Positions 8,391 through 16,655 of a DNA stretch of 64,000 bases are shown piece after piece. The notes under the pieces were generated by a model. That model was given only the letters and a program-made list of their open reading frames with translations, did no database searches and had not been told where the DNA came from. Origin of the DNA: Paludibacteraceae bacterium (GTDB lineage Bacteria; Bacteroidota; Bacteroidia; Bacteroidales; Paludibacteraceae). A program made the translations under genes and the position numbers. Where the stretch lies: NCBI GenBank assembly GCA_017937025.1, contig JAGBEJ010000002.1, forward strand, positions 62,001-126,000, read 5' to 3'. Position 1 is the first letter of the stretch. Each line of letters begins with the position of its first letter.

Positions 8391-9638
8391 ATGATTTTCA
8401 ACTTCACAACTATCACGTGGATTATCATCGCAATACTCGTTATCGACTTTGTGCTGGAGAGAGTACTTCACCATCTCAACGCGAAAAACCTGTCGGCTGA
8501 GATTCCAGAAGCCCTCAAAGGCATATATAAAGAAGATGAATACGCCAAACAGCAAGCCTACTCAAAGACCAACGACCGATTCTCAATATACACATCGTCG
8601 TTCAACCTGCTCCTTATACTGCTGATGTTCGTTTTCGGCGGATTCGCTGTGGTGAACAACATCGCCGAGTCGGTTTTTGAAAACCCGATACTCGTCTCGC
8701 TGCTTTTCTTCGGCATTATTTATGTGGCAGACACGATTCTCGGAATACCTTTCGATGCGTACAAGACTTTCGTGATAGAGGAAAAGTTCGGGTTCAACAA
8801 ATCGACCAAAGGCATTTTCGTGACAGACCAGATTAAGTCGCTGGTTCTGACAGCGATAATCGGAGGACTGATTATCTCGCTCATCGAGTTGATATACAAC
8901 CAGACACAGAGCCTGTTCTGGATTCTGGCGTGGGTTGTGGTGGCAGTATTCTCGATATTCCTGAATATGTTCTATTCATCGATAATTGTGCCGCTGTTCA
9001 ACAAGCAGACGCCACTGGAAGAAGGAGAACTGCGCGATGCGATTCAGAAATTCGCGACATCGGTCGATTTCAAATTGGACAACATCTACGTGATGGACTC
9101 GTCGAAGCGCTCGACCAAAGCCAACGCCTACTTCTCCGGACTGGGCAAGAAGAAGCGCGTCGTGCTGTATGACACACTAATAAACGACCTCAGCACCGAT
9201 GAAATCGTGGCAGTGCTTGCCCATGAAATCGGACACTACAAGCACAAGCACACGCTGCAGATGCTCGTTGTATCGCTGCTCAACACACTTGTGATGCTGT
9301 TTCTGCTCGGATTATTCCTCGGAAACGACGCCCTCGCTAACGCTTTCGGCGTAGAGAAGGCGAATTTCCACATCAACATTTTGGCATTCGGACTGTTATA
9401 CACACCGATTTCTGTAATAATAGGCGTTTTAATCAACAAATTCTCGCGCCACAACGAGTATCAGGCTGACGCATTCGCAGCGGAACACGGACTCGGCGAC
9501 AATCTGATAGAAGGACTGAAGAAACTGTCGGTGAAATCGCTGTCAAACCTTCAGCCGCATCCTTGGTATGTGTCGTTCTATTACTCGCATCCTACTCTGC
9601 TGCAGCGCATTAACGCCATAAACAAAATAAAGAAATGA
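8391..9638 (+). CDS. M48 family metallopeptidase (Ste24/CAAX protease-like)
   Basis: 415-residue integral membrane zinc protease. Several membrane segments are visible, including residues near the N-terminus (TITWIIIAILVIDFVLE) and pairs around 60-110 and 280-350. The zinc motif HEIGHYKHKH is followed by the third ligand in NEYQADAFA, the arrangement of Ste24/M48A. Eukaryotic homologues cleave prenylated proteins; the bacterial substrate is unknown. ATG 8391 is preferred to 8343 because a -7 promoter element lies between them. Its stop overlaps the next gene by 4 bp. Confidence 0.88.
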   Translation: MIFNFTTITWIIIAILVIDFVLERVLHHLNAKNLSAEIPEALKGIYKEDEYAKQQAYSKTNDRFSIYTSSFNLLLILLMFVFGGFAVVNNIAESVFENPILVSLLFFGIIYVADTILGIPFDAYKTFVIEEKFGFNKSTKGIFVTDQIKSLVLTAIIGGLIISLIELIYNQTQSLFWILAWVVVAVFSIFLNMFYSSIIVPLFNKQTPLEEGELRDAIQKFATSVDFKLDNIYVMDSSKRSTKANAYFSGLGKKKRVVLYDTLINDLSTDEIVAVLAHEIGHYKHKHTLQMLVVSLLNTLVMLFLLGLFLGNDALANAFGVEKANFHINILAFGLLYTPISVIIGVLINKFSRHNEYQADAFAAEHGLGDNLIEGLKKLSVKSLSNLQPHPWYVSFYYSHPTLLQRINAINKIKK

Positions 9639-10117
9639 CCGACGAAGCACGCATATTAGGCGAACTGCTGCTGAAGCACAAACTCATCGTGGCATCGGCA
9701 GAAAGCTGCACCGGCGGCAACATAGCACATCTGATAACAGAAGTGGCTGGAAGTTCGGCGTACTTCAAAGGCTCGGTCGTGAGCTACTGCGATGAGATAA
9801 AGCATAAAGTGCTCGGCGTGAAGCAGGAAACCCTCGATGAACACACAGCAGTCTCATTACAGACTGCCGAGGAAATGGCCGACGGCGTGAAAAGGCTGAT
9901 GGGCGCCGACATAGCCGTGAGCACCACCGGCATAGCTGGTCCTGGCGGAGCTATGGAAGAACAGCCTGTAGGCACGGTGTGGATGGGCGTGTCGTCAGGA
10001 AACGGCACTTGGGCGCAAAAGTTCCTTTTCAACGGAAACAGAGAGGAAATCATCAGTCAGGCTTCGGTGATGGCTCTGCGACTTGTTATAAACGAAATAA
10101 ACGAAATATATGGCTAA
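9635..10117 (+). CDS. CinA C-terminal domain protein (nicotinamide-nucleotide amidohydrolase)
   Basis: 160-residue stand-alone CinA C-terminal domain, as in PncC, which deamidates NMN to nicotinate mononucleotide in NAD recycling. The motifs SAESCTGGNIAH and STTGIAGPGGAMEEQPVGTV are the family signature. The N-terminal CinA domain is absent, giving the short PncC form. It overlaps the protease gene by 4 bp and radA by 8 bp, so the three are translationally linked. Confidence 0.88.
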   Translation: MTDEARILGELLLKHKLIVASAESCTGGNIAHLITEVAGSSAYFKGSVVSYCDEIKHKVLGVKQETLDEHTAVSLQTAEEMADGVKRLMGADIAVSTTGIAGPGGAMEEQPVGTVWMGVSSGNGTWAQKFLFNGNREEIISQASVMALRLVINEINEIYG

Positions 10118-11480
10118 AACACACGTGGCTTACGTCTGCTCGTCATGCGGCGCGGAGGCGGCAAAATGGATGGGAAAGTGCCCATCGTGCGGCGAATGGG
10201 GAACGATGAAGGAATTCACCATAAGCAAGCAGAAGACATCCGCTTCCATCGCGTCTTTGTCAACAGCCAAAGTGAACGCCCCTATCCGTCTGGGCGACAT
10301 TGAGATAACAAACGAGCCGCGACTCGACACAGGAAACGCCGAGTTCAACCGCGTGCTGGGCGGCGGACTGGTGCCAGGCTCGATGGTGCTGATAGGCGGT
10401 GAGCCAGGCATAGGAAAATCGACGCTCGTCCTGCAGGTCATACTCAACATCAAGAACCGAAAGACACTGTATGTGTCCGGCGAGGAAAGTGTGAAGCAGT
10501 TGAAGCTCCGCGCCGAACGCCTTGACACACGGAACGACGACTGCCTGATACTAGCAGAGACATCGCTCGAAAGAATCGTTGAAATGGTGAAGGATGTGAA
10601 CCCGGAACTGCTGATAATCGACTCAATACAGACCATAAGCACAGAGATGGCAGAAGCGTCGCCCGGCTCGGTGTCGCAAATTCGCGAATGCGCCACAGCA
10701 CTGCTGCGTCTCGCCAAATCGACGAACATACCTACCCTTGTCATCGGACACATAACGAAAGATGGTGCAATAGCCGGACCTAAAATCCTTGAGCATATCG
10801 TTGATACTGTCCTGCAGTTCGAAGGCGACCAGCACTACATGTACAGAATACTGCGCGCCACGAAGAACCGTTTCGGCTCGACATCGGAGCTCGGCATATT
10901 CGAAATGAGGCAGAACGGACTCCGCGAAGTGTCCAATCCATCGGAACTATTGCTTTCCGAAGACCACGAAGGACTTTCCGGCATCGCTGTGACTGCCGCC
11001 GTAGAAGGCATCAGACCGTTCCTGATAGAAGTGCAGGCACTCGTTTCCACAGCGGCCTACGGCACTCCGCAACGCTCCGCCACTGGCTTCGACACACGCC
11101 GCCTGAACATGCTGCTCGCTGTGCTGGAAAAGAAAGTCGGATTCAAACTGTCGCAAAAGGACGTCTTCATAAACATTGCCGGCGGATTGAAAGTAAACGA
11201 CACATCGACCGACCTTGCAATAATGTCAGCTGTGCTGAGCTCGAACTTCGACATCCCAGTGCCGCCGCACACCGCTATTGCCGGCGAAGTGGGACTTTCG
11301 GGCGAGATTAGAGCCGTGGCGAGAATCGAGCAACGCATAGCCGAGGCGGAGAAACTCGGATTCTCGCAGATGATACTGCCGACGGCGAACTACAAAAGCC
11401 TTGCAGCGCCAGCCAAGAAACTGAAGCTCATACCCGTCAGCAAGGTGGAGGACGCATTCCGCATACTGTTCAAGGATTAA
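10110..11480 (+). CDS. radA: DNA repair protein RadA
   Basis: 456-residue RecA-related ATPase that promotes branch migration in recombination. It has a zinc finger with C10, C13, C24 and C27 (CSSC and CPSC), Walker A GGEPGIGKST (97-106), the RadA-specific KNRFG motif near residue 252, and a C-terminal Lon-like domain. Length is normal. The ATG at 10110 overlaps the CinA-type gene by 8 bp, and the dihydrouridine synthase gene follows after 8 bp. Confidence 0.96.
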   Translation: MAKTHVAYVCSSCGAEAAKWMGKCPSCGEWGTMKEFTISKQKTSASIASLSTAKVNAPIRLGDIEITNEPRLDTGNAEFNRVLGGGLVPGSMVLIGGEPGIGKSTLVLQVILNIKNRKTLYVSGEESVKQLKLRAERLDTRNDDCLILAETSLERIVEMVKDVNPELLIIDSIQTISTEMAEASPGSVSQIRECATALLRLAKSTNIPTLVIGHITKDGAIAGPKILEHIVDTVLQFEGDQHYMYRILRATKNRFGSTSELGIFEMRQNGLREVSNPSELLLSEDHEGLSGIAVTAAVEGIRPFLIEVQALVSTAAYGTPQRSATGFDTRRLNMLLAVLEKKVGFKLSQKDVFINIAGGLKVNDTSTDLAIMSAVLSSNFDIPVPPHTAIAGEVGLSGEIRAVARIEQRIAEAEKLGFSQMILPTANYKSLAAPAKKLKLIPVSKVEDAFRILFKD

Positions 11481-11488
11481 AGTAAGAC

Positions 11489-12397
11489 ATGAAGCTCTTT
11501 CTCGCACCATTACAAGGACTTACGACAGCAGAATTCCGCAATCTGCACGAAAAGCATTTCGGCGGAGTGGATGCCTATTTCACGCCGTTCATTCGTCTGG
11601 AGAAAGGCGCTCTGCGCAAGCGTGACGTGAGGGACATAGAGAATTCTACCGTCAGCAGGCTAATTCCGCAGGTTTTGGCTGCAAACGCCGATGAATTGAA
11701 GAAAATCCTTGAGTTCCTTATGCCATTGGGATGCAAGGAGATAGACCTGAACTGCGGCTGCCCTTTTCCGCCTGTATGCAGCAAAGGCAGAGGCGCAGGG
11801 ATTCTCGCGCGCCAGGATGTTTTCGCCGAAATGATTGAAAGTCTGTCGCAATACAAGGACATAAGTTTTTCAATTAAACTGCGTTTGGGACTGAATTCCG
11901 CCGATGAAATCAAAGAACTCGTCCCCGTCATCAATTCGTCGGAGCTGAAGTTCGTGACGCTGCATCCGCGAATAGCCAAGGACCAGTACAAGGGCGCGCT
12001 CCGCATGGATGACTTCGCTAATTTCATAAGCGAATGTCAGAAACCTATCGTTTTCAACGGAGAAATAAGGACAAAGCAGGATTATGACAAAATCGTCAGC
12101 GATTTTCCTGATTTATACGGCATTATGATAGGCCGTGGATTAATCGCCAACCCTAACCTCGCAAACGAAATCAGCGGCATAAGCGAAAGTCTTAGCAAAG
12201 AAAAATTCATGGCGTTCCACGATGAACTGAAGGACGCACTGACACAACGCCTCGAAGGCGAACAGCAGACGCTCTCGCACTTGTTGCCCTACTGGGAATA
12301 TCTCCTTCCGGACATTTCCGCCAAGGCACGCAAAGCCATTATGAAATCAAGAAACCTAAGCGATTACACAAGAAACGTGAGAAGCGCTATGGGGTGA
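11489..12397 (+). CDS. tRNA-dihydrouridine synthase family protein
   Basis: 302-residue FMN-dependent enzyme that reduces uridine in tRNA. Family motifs are LAPLQGLT at the N-terminus, LNCGCP with the catalytic Cys, FSIKLRLG, LHPRIAKDQYKG, FNGEI and IMIGRGLIANPNL. It belongs to the short bacterial Dus group without a clear assignment to DusA, B or C, so no symbol is given. It is the last gene of the M48-CinA-radA-dus run. Confidence 0.88.
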   Translation: MKLFLAPLQGLTTAEFRNLHEKHFGGVDAYFTPFIRLEKGALRKRDVRDIENSTVSRLIPQVLAANADELKKILEFLMPLGCKEIDLNCGCPFPPVCSKGRGAGILARQDVFAEMIESLSQYKDISFSIKLRLGLNSADEIKELVPVINSSELKFVTLHPRIAKDQYKGALRMDDFANFISECQKPIVFNGEIRTKQDYDKIVSDFPDLYGIMIGRGLIANPNLANEISGISESLSKEKFMAFHDELKDALTQRLEGEQQTLSHLLPYWEYLLPDISAKARKAIMKSRNLSDYTRNVRSAMG

Positions 12398-12414
12398 GAT
12401 AAAAGAAGTTTTTG

Positions 12415-12422
12415 TAAATTTG
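12415..12422 (+). promoter_or_regulatory. Possible -7 element for the restriction gene
   Basis: TAAATTTG matches TAnnTTTG just after the dus stop. If used, the transcript has a leader of nearly 300 nt that includes the nested hairpin. Confidence 0.4.
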
Positions 12423-12511
12423 TTGCAGTAAGAATCAAAACAAAGAATTGAACTAAGACATAGAAACAACATAACATACTATAAACCATAGCGTTTGCTA
12501 TTTATTCGAGA

Positions 12512-12632
12512 CATCCTAAAAATTTGGCGATTTTAAAAGATGAAAGTCAGAAGAATAAGTTCAGTAAACGTTCACGCCTTGGCGTGGACGGAACTTATTT
12601 GACTTTCGGGTTACGCCAAATACCTTAGGATG
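12512..12632 (+). repeat. Nested inverted-repeat element (121 bp, three concentric stems)
   Basis: Three sets of complementary arms are nested. Outer: CATCCTAAAAATTTGGCG (12512-12529) with CGCCAAATACCTTAGGATG (12614-12632). Middle: positions 12542-12562 with 12591-12607, sharing GAAAGTCA and TAAGTTC. Inner: CGTTCACGCC (12569-12578) with GGCGTGGACG (12581-12590). The element could fold into one long hairpin as DNA or RNA. From memory, unverified, similar elements are scattered through Bacteroides and Prevotella genomes, which would make this a MITE-like or structured-RNA repeat. Confidence 0.8.
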
Positions 12633-12727
12633 CAATAAGCGAAGTTCACGCCATTTTTGCATCCTTTTCTATTTGCGATAACCTGTTGTCATCGGTAAGT
12701 TGCTGACGCTGAATAAGCATAACGCCA

Positions 12728-15655
12728 ATGACACCACAGCAACAAAAAACTGCCGCTGCTGAGTTTGCCGAATTCTGGACAGACAAAGGTGACGAGAAGC
12801 AGGAAACGCAGCGCTTTTGGATTCAACTGCTTAGCGAAGTACTTGGCATTGAAAATCCAACTAAATACATTGAATTCGAGAAACGTGTAAAACTCGCACA
12901 CACCTCGTTCATTGATGCCTACATACCAAGCACAAAAGTGCTAATAGAACAGAAAGGCTCAAAGATAGACCTGCACAAGGCGGCGGAGCAAAGTGATGGC
13001 GCCGAGCTGACGCCATATCAGCAAGCAAAACGCTATGCCGACGAAATGCCGAACTCACTACGTCCGCATTGGATTGTGGTCTGCAACTTTCAGGAATTTT
13101 TAGTTTACGACCTTGAGCAACCAGACAAAGAGCCAGAACAAATTTTCCTCAAAGACATTGAAAAAGAATATTATAGGCTCCAGTTCTTAATCGACAGCCG
13201 TCACAATTATTTGCGCCGTGAAGAGGAATTGTCATTGCAAGCCGGTGTGCTTGTTGGCAAGCTGTACGATGCGCTCATAAAACAATACATCAATCCCGAC
13301 GAGCAAAGCCTTCGTTCGCTCAACATTCTATGTGTCAGACTTGTATTCTGCCTCTATGCCGAAGATGCCGGATTATTTGCCACACGCACAGCTTTTGAAG
13401 ATTACATACGTTCTTTCGCAACAGAAAACACGCGTGACGCTGTTATAAAACTATTCAAGGCATTAGACACAAAAATCGAGAATCGTGACAAGTATGACAC
13501 AAAGCTGCAAGCCTTTCCATACGTAAACGGTGGACTTTTTGCCGCTGAAAACATCGAAATACCCCATTTCACAGAAGAAATAGTAGATGTGTTGTGCAAC
13601 CATTGCGCGCCGTTCGACTGGCACGAGATCTCACCAACAATATTCGGCGCGGTATTCGAGAGCACACTGAACCCAGACACACGTCGCAAAGGCGGAATGC
13701 ACTACACCAGCATCGCAAACATACACAAGGTCATCGACCCACTATTCTTAGATAACTTAGAGGCTGAGTTTGATGAGATATGCGGTGCTTCGACTCCGCT
13801 CAGCAACCGCAACCCATCAGTTGAACAAAACCGAAACGAGCGACCACGAAAAACATTGCCACTAAAAGAACGCAAGGCAGCTCTGCATGCATTCCAGCAA
13901 AAACTCGGTTCGCTAACCTTTCTCGACCCAGCCTGCGGAAGCGGCAATTTCCTGACTGAAACATATCTCAGTCTGCGCCGATTGGAAAACAAGGTGATTT
14001 CCGCATTGTTCAAAGGCGAGAAAGTGCTTGGCTTTGAGGATTTCATTCATGTGAAAATCAGCCAGTTCTATGGCATTGAGATAAATGACTTTGCTGTAAC
14101 GGTAGCAAAAACAGCCCTTTGGATAGCCGAAAGCCAAATGATGGCAGAGACAGAAAAGATATTAAACATGAATATCAACTTCCTGCCGCTCACGACGAAT
14201 GCTTTCATTGTGGAAGGCAATGCTTTGCGCATGGATTGGAGTACGCTTGCTCCGACTATAGATCGGTCATTGGGCGAAGTCGAAATTGGCAATGGATACG
14301 AGCCTAATTTGTTTGAAGGATTCACTACAAAATCCGACGGGAAGGCACATCATTATGATTACATAATTGGTAATCCGCCGTTTATTGGTACGAAATATCA
14401 AACCGAAAATCAAAAACAGGATATTTTGTTTGTGTGTTCAGAACTGAAACCATTGGATTATGTAACAGGTTGGTATAAAAAGGCAGCAGACCTAATACAG
14501 AACACAAATACACGATGTGCTTTTGTGTCAACAAATTCAATAACACAAGGCGAACAAGTAGCACCTTTGTGGAAAGTTTTGATTAATATTCAAATAGATT
14601 TTGCTTATCGTACATTCCGTTGGGATTCAGAATCAAATCAAAAAGCGCATGTACATTGCGTAATAATCGGATTTTCATTTGCAGACAACACACAAAACAG
14701 CGTAGGGGCGAAAAATATTTCGCCCCTACAAACCCGACGAATATTCAACGCCGACGAAACCGTAATAAATGCCACAAACATAAATGGTTATTTGTTAGAT
14801 GCGCCGAACGTTTATATCGATGCTAATAGGGATGCTATATGTAGTAATGTCCCTAAAATGATTTATGGAAGCAAACCTGTTGATGGTGGTTACTTCCAAC
14901 TTACTCAAGAAGAAATGGAGGCTTTATTGAAGAAATCGCCTCAATTTGAGCCATTCATAAAGAGATATATGGGAGCAGATGACCTGATAAACAATAAAAC
15001 AAGATATTGTCTTTGGCTGAAAGAATGCCCTCCCAATATTTTGCGGTCATCATCTGATGTCATGATGCGCATAGAAGGCGTGCGTAAATCAAGATTAGAA
15101 AGTTCGAAAGCAGCGACTCGTAAATGGGCAGTTTATCCATCTGTCTTTGTAGAAGACCGACAACCAGACCACGATTATATCATTTTACCAGTCGTATCTT
15201 CAGAAAGACGTCAATATATGCCCATGTGCTATGTTTCAAAAGATGTTATTGCCAATGCCAATGCTCAAATGATTCCTGATGGTGATTTATACACATTCGG
15301 AATACTCAATTCTTGTATTCATAATGCGTGGATGCGTGCAGTTTGCGGACGAATGAAAAGCGATTACGCATATTCAGCTACTATCGTTTACAACAACTTC
15401 CCTTGGTGCAATCCTACAGACGCACAGAAAGCAAGAATCGAACAAACAGCACAAGGCATTCTTGACGCCCGTTCATTATTCCCTGAATCCAGCCTCGCCG
15501 ACATGTATGATGACAGAACCATGCCCGCCGACTTGCGCAAAGCCCACAATGCCAATGACAAAGCCGTGATGCAAGCCTACGGATTTGAGTCAAGCATGAA
15601 CGAAAGCGAGATTGTGGCAGAATTATTCAAATTATATCAAGCGAAGAATAAATAA
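12728..15655 (+). CDS. MmeI-like single-chain type II restriction-modification enzyme
   Basis: 975-residue fusion of nuclease, methyltransferase and target-recognition domains. The N-terminal nuclease has D63 and the E74-Q75-K76 triad spaced as in MmeI (D-x10-EQK). A helical connector follows. The N6-adenine methyltransferase has DPACGSGNF (about 400-408) and NPPF (549-552). The recognition domain follows, and a helical C-terminal region ends the protein. Such enzymes cut at a fixed distance from a short site and protect one strand by adenine methylation. No separate methylase or specificity gene is nearby, consistent with a self-contained system. A 28-bp genomic palindrome lies in frame at about residues 659-668. 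No frameshift is seen. Confidence 0.92.
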   Translation: MTPQQQKTAAAEFAEFWTDKGDEKQETQRFWIQLLSEVLGIENPTKYIEFEKRVKLAHTSFIDAYIPSTKVLIEQKGSKIDLHKAAEQSDGAELTPYQQAKRYADEMPNSLRPHWIVVCNFQEFLVYDLEQPDKEPEQIFLKDIEKEYYRLQFLIDSRHNYLRREEELSLQAGVLVGKLYDALIKQYINPDEQSLRSLNILCVRLVFCLYAEDAGLFATRTAFEDYIRSFATENTRDAVIKLFKALDTKIENRDKYDTKLQAFPYVNGGLFAAENIEIPHFTEEIVDVLCNHCAPFDWHEISPTIFGAVFESTLNPDTRRKGGMHYTSIANIHKVIDPLFLDNLEAEFDEICGASTPLSNRNPSVEQNRNERPRKTLPLKERKAALHAFQQKLGSLTFLDPACGSGNFLTETYLSLRRLENKVISALFKGEKVLGFEDFIHVKISQFYGIEINDFAVTVAKTALWIAESQMMAETEKILNMNINFLPLTTNAFIVEGNALRMDWSTLAPTIDRSLGEVEIGNGYEPNLFEGFTTKSDGKAHHYDYIIGNPPFIGTKYQTENQKQDILFVCSELKPLDYVTGWYKKAADLIQNTNTRCAFVSTNSITQGEQVAPLWKVLINIQIDFAYRTFRWDSESNQKAHVHCVIIGFSFADNTQNSVGAKNISPLQTRRIFNADETVINATNINGYLLDAPNVYIDANRDAICSNVPKMIYGSKPVDGGYFQLTQEEMEALLKKSPQFEPFIKRYMGADDLINNKTRYCLWLKECPPNILRSSSDVMMRIEGVRKSRLESSKAATRKWAVYPSVFVEDRQPDHDYIILPVVSSERRQYMPMCYVSKDVIANANAQMIPDGDLYTFGILNSCIHNAWMRAVCGRMKSDYAYSATIVYNNFPWCNPTDAQKARIEQTAQGILDARSLFPESSLADMYDDRTMPADLRKAHNANDKAVMQAYGFESSMNESEIVAELFKLYQAKNK
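14702..14729 (+). repeat. 28-bp palindromic repeat inside the restriction gene
   Basis: Arms GTAGGGGCG and CGCCCCTAC flank a 10-bp AT core. The same 9-bp arms and spacing occur at 38151-38178 and 40751-40778, both intergenic. Here the repeat is read in frame as VGAKNISPL between the methyltransferase domain and the conserved part of the recognition domain. Confidence 0.9.
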
Positions 15656-15680
15656 TACCGTACCGAAAGTTTTATAACTA

Positions 15681-15705
15681 AAAACTGCCAATCTTGGCAT
15701 TTTTA
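15681..15705 (+). terminator. Terminator after the restriction gene
   Basis: TGCCAA / TTGGCA with a 2-nt loop, flanked by AAAAAC upstream and a T-run downstream, 25 bp past the stop. The short loop makes it somewhat weak. Confidence 0.55.
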
Positions 15706-15784
15706 TAACATACACCATTGTTTTTATTCCGAAAGCGAGGTTTCATTATACCGCCATGAAAACCGCAATAAGAAACAAAAGCAT

Positions 15785-15792
15785 TATCTTTG
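15785..15792 (+). promoter_or_regulatory. -7 element for the M23-dxr pair, near-leaderless
   Basis: TATCTTTG matches TAnnTTTG and ends 6 nt before the ATG at 15799. Confidence 0.6.
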
Positions 15793-15798
15793 TGTCTT

Positions 15799-16638
15799 AT
15801 GAAGGAGAAGATAAAGACAAAGATCAGGAAGCTGCGTTTCAAGTACAAAATCTCGATACTGAACGAGAACACACTTGAGGAGACCCACTCCCTGAGACTC
15901 TCGCCGCTAAACGCCATCACGCTGTTTGTGGTGCTTCTGCTTATCGTCTTTGCTTTCTACTCTGTCATAATACTATTCACGCCTATTCGCAATTATCTGC
16001 CGGGATATTCCACCGAAGAAATGAGAGACAACTACATGAGAAACGCTCTGATGGCGGATTCTCTGATGGAAGTCGTTGACAGGCAGAACACCTACATTGC
16101 GAGGCTGAGAGATGTCGTGACCGGCGACATAGACATACAGTCAAGAGCGGCACTGGACTCTGCCGTGAACGACACTGCGACAAAAGGCTTCATGACCAGA
16201 ACCGAACGCGAGGAAAGTTTCCTGAAGGAATATGAAAACAGCGAAGCCATCGAGGACACAAACACGCCGCACAACGCCTACGCCAGCATGTTCTTCACAC
16301 CACTGAAGGGCGTAGTCGGCAAAAAGTTCAATCCGCAATCAGGACAATACGGCATAAACATAACAGCCAAGCCATCGTCGCCAGTGGCTGCGGCGCTGTC
16401 GGGCACAGTGATAAGCATAAGCTACACGATAGGCGACGACTACACAGTGATAATGAGCAGCGACAACAACTTCATAACGGTCTATAGCAACCTTTCGGAC
16501 GTGCTTGTGTCGCCCAACCAAAAGGTCTATGCCGGACAGCCGATTGCAATATCGCAGACAGCAAGTGAATCGTCGTTGCATTTTGAATTGTGGCAGAACA
16601 ATATGCCGCTTAATCCCGAAGACTTCATAATATTCTGA
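15799..16638 (+). CDS. Degenerate M23 (LytM-type) membrane-anchored protein
   Basis: 279 residues. A basic cytoplasmic N-terminus, one membrane helix (about 38-60), a periplasmic helical linker and a C-terminal LytM fold (about 185-279) are visible. The zinc-site motifs are altered: the HxGxD region reads QYGIN, the YxHLS region reads YSNLS, and only the last motif survives as LHFE. It is therefore probably not a peptidase; it may regulate peptidoglycan hydrolysis or act as a scaffold, like E. coli EnvC. The start is ATG 15799, not the TTG 9 bp earlier. dxr follows after 17 bp. Confidence 0.82.
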   Translation: MKEKIKTKIRKLRFKYKISILNENTLEETHSLRLSPLNAITLFVVLLLIVFAFYSVIILFTPIRNYLPGYSTEEMRDNYMRNALMADSLMEVVDRQNTYIARLRDVVTGDIDIQSRAALDSAVNDTATKGFMTRTEREESFLKEYENSEAIEDTNTPHNAYASMFFTPLKGVVGKKFNPQSGQYGINITAKPSSPVAAALSGTVISISYTIGDDYTVIMSSDNNFITVYSNLSDVLVSPNQKVYAGQPIAISQTASESSLHFELWQNNMPLNPEDFIIF

Positions 16639-16655
16639 TATAAAAACATAAAACA

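Larger units (their letters stand above)
12398..12727 (+). other. Intergenic region upstream of the restriction gene
   Basis: 330 bp without a gene. It holds a -7-like TAAATTTG at 12415-12422, the nested hairpin element at 12512-12632, and a further AT-rich stretch before the restriction-gene start. The hairpin segment contains a 20-codon frame from the ATG at 12541 to a TGA, which I regard as chance. Confidence 0.7.

Noticed and set aside
12541-12603. 20-codon frame inside the nested hairpin element
   Set aside because: It is made entirely of inverted-repeat arms, and its length and ending fit chance.
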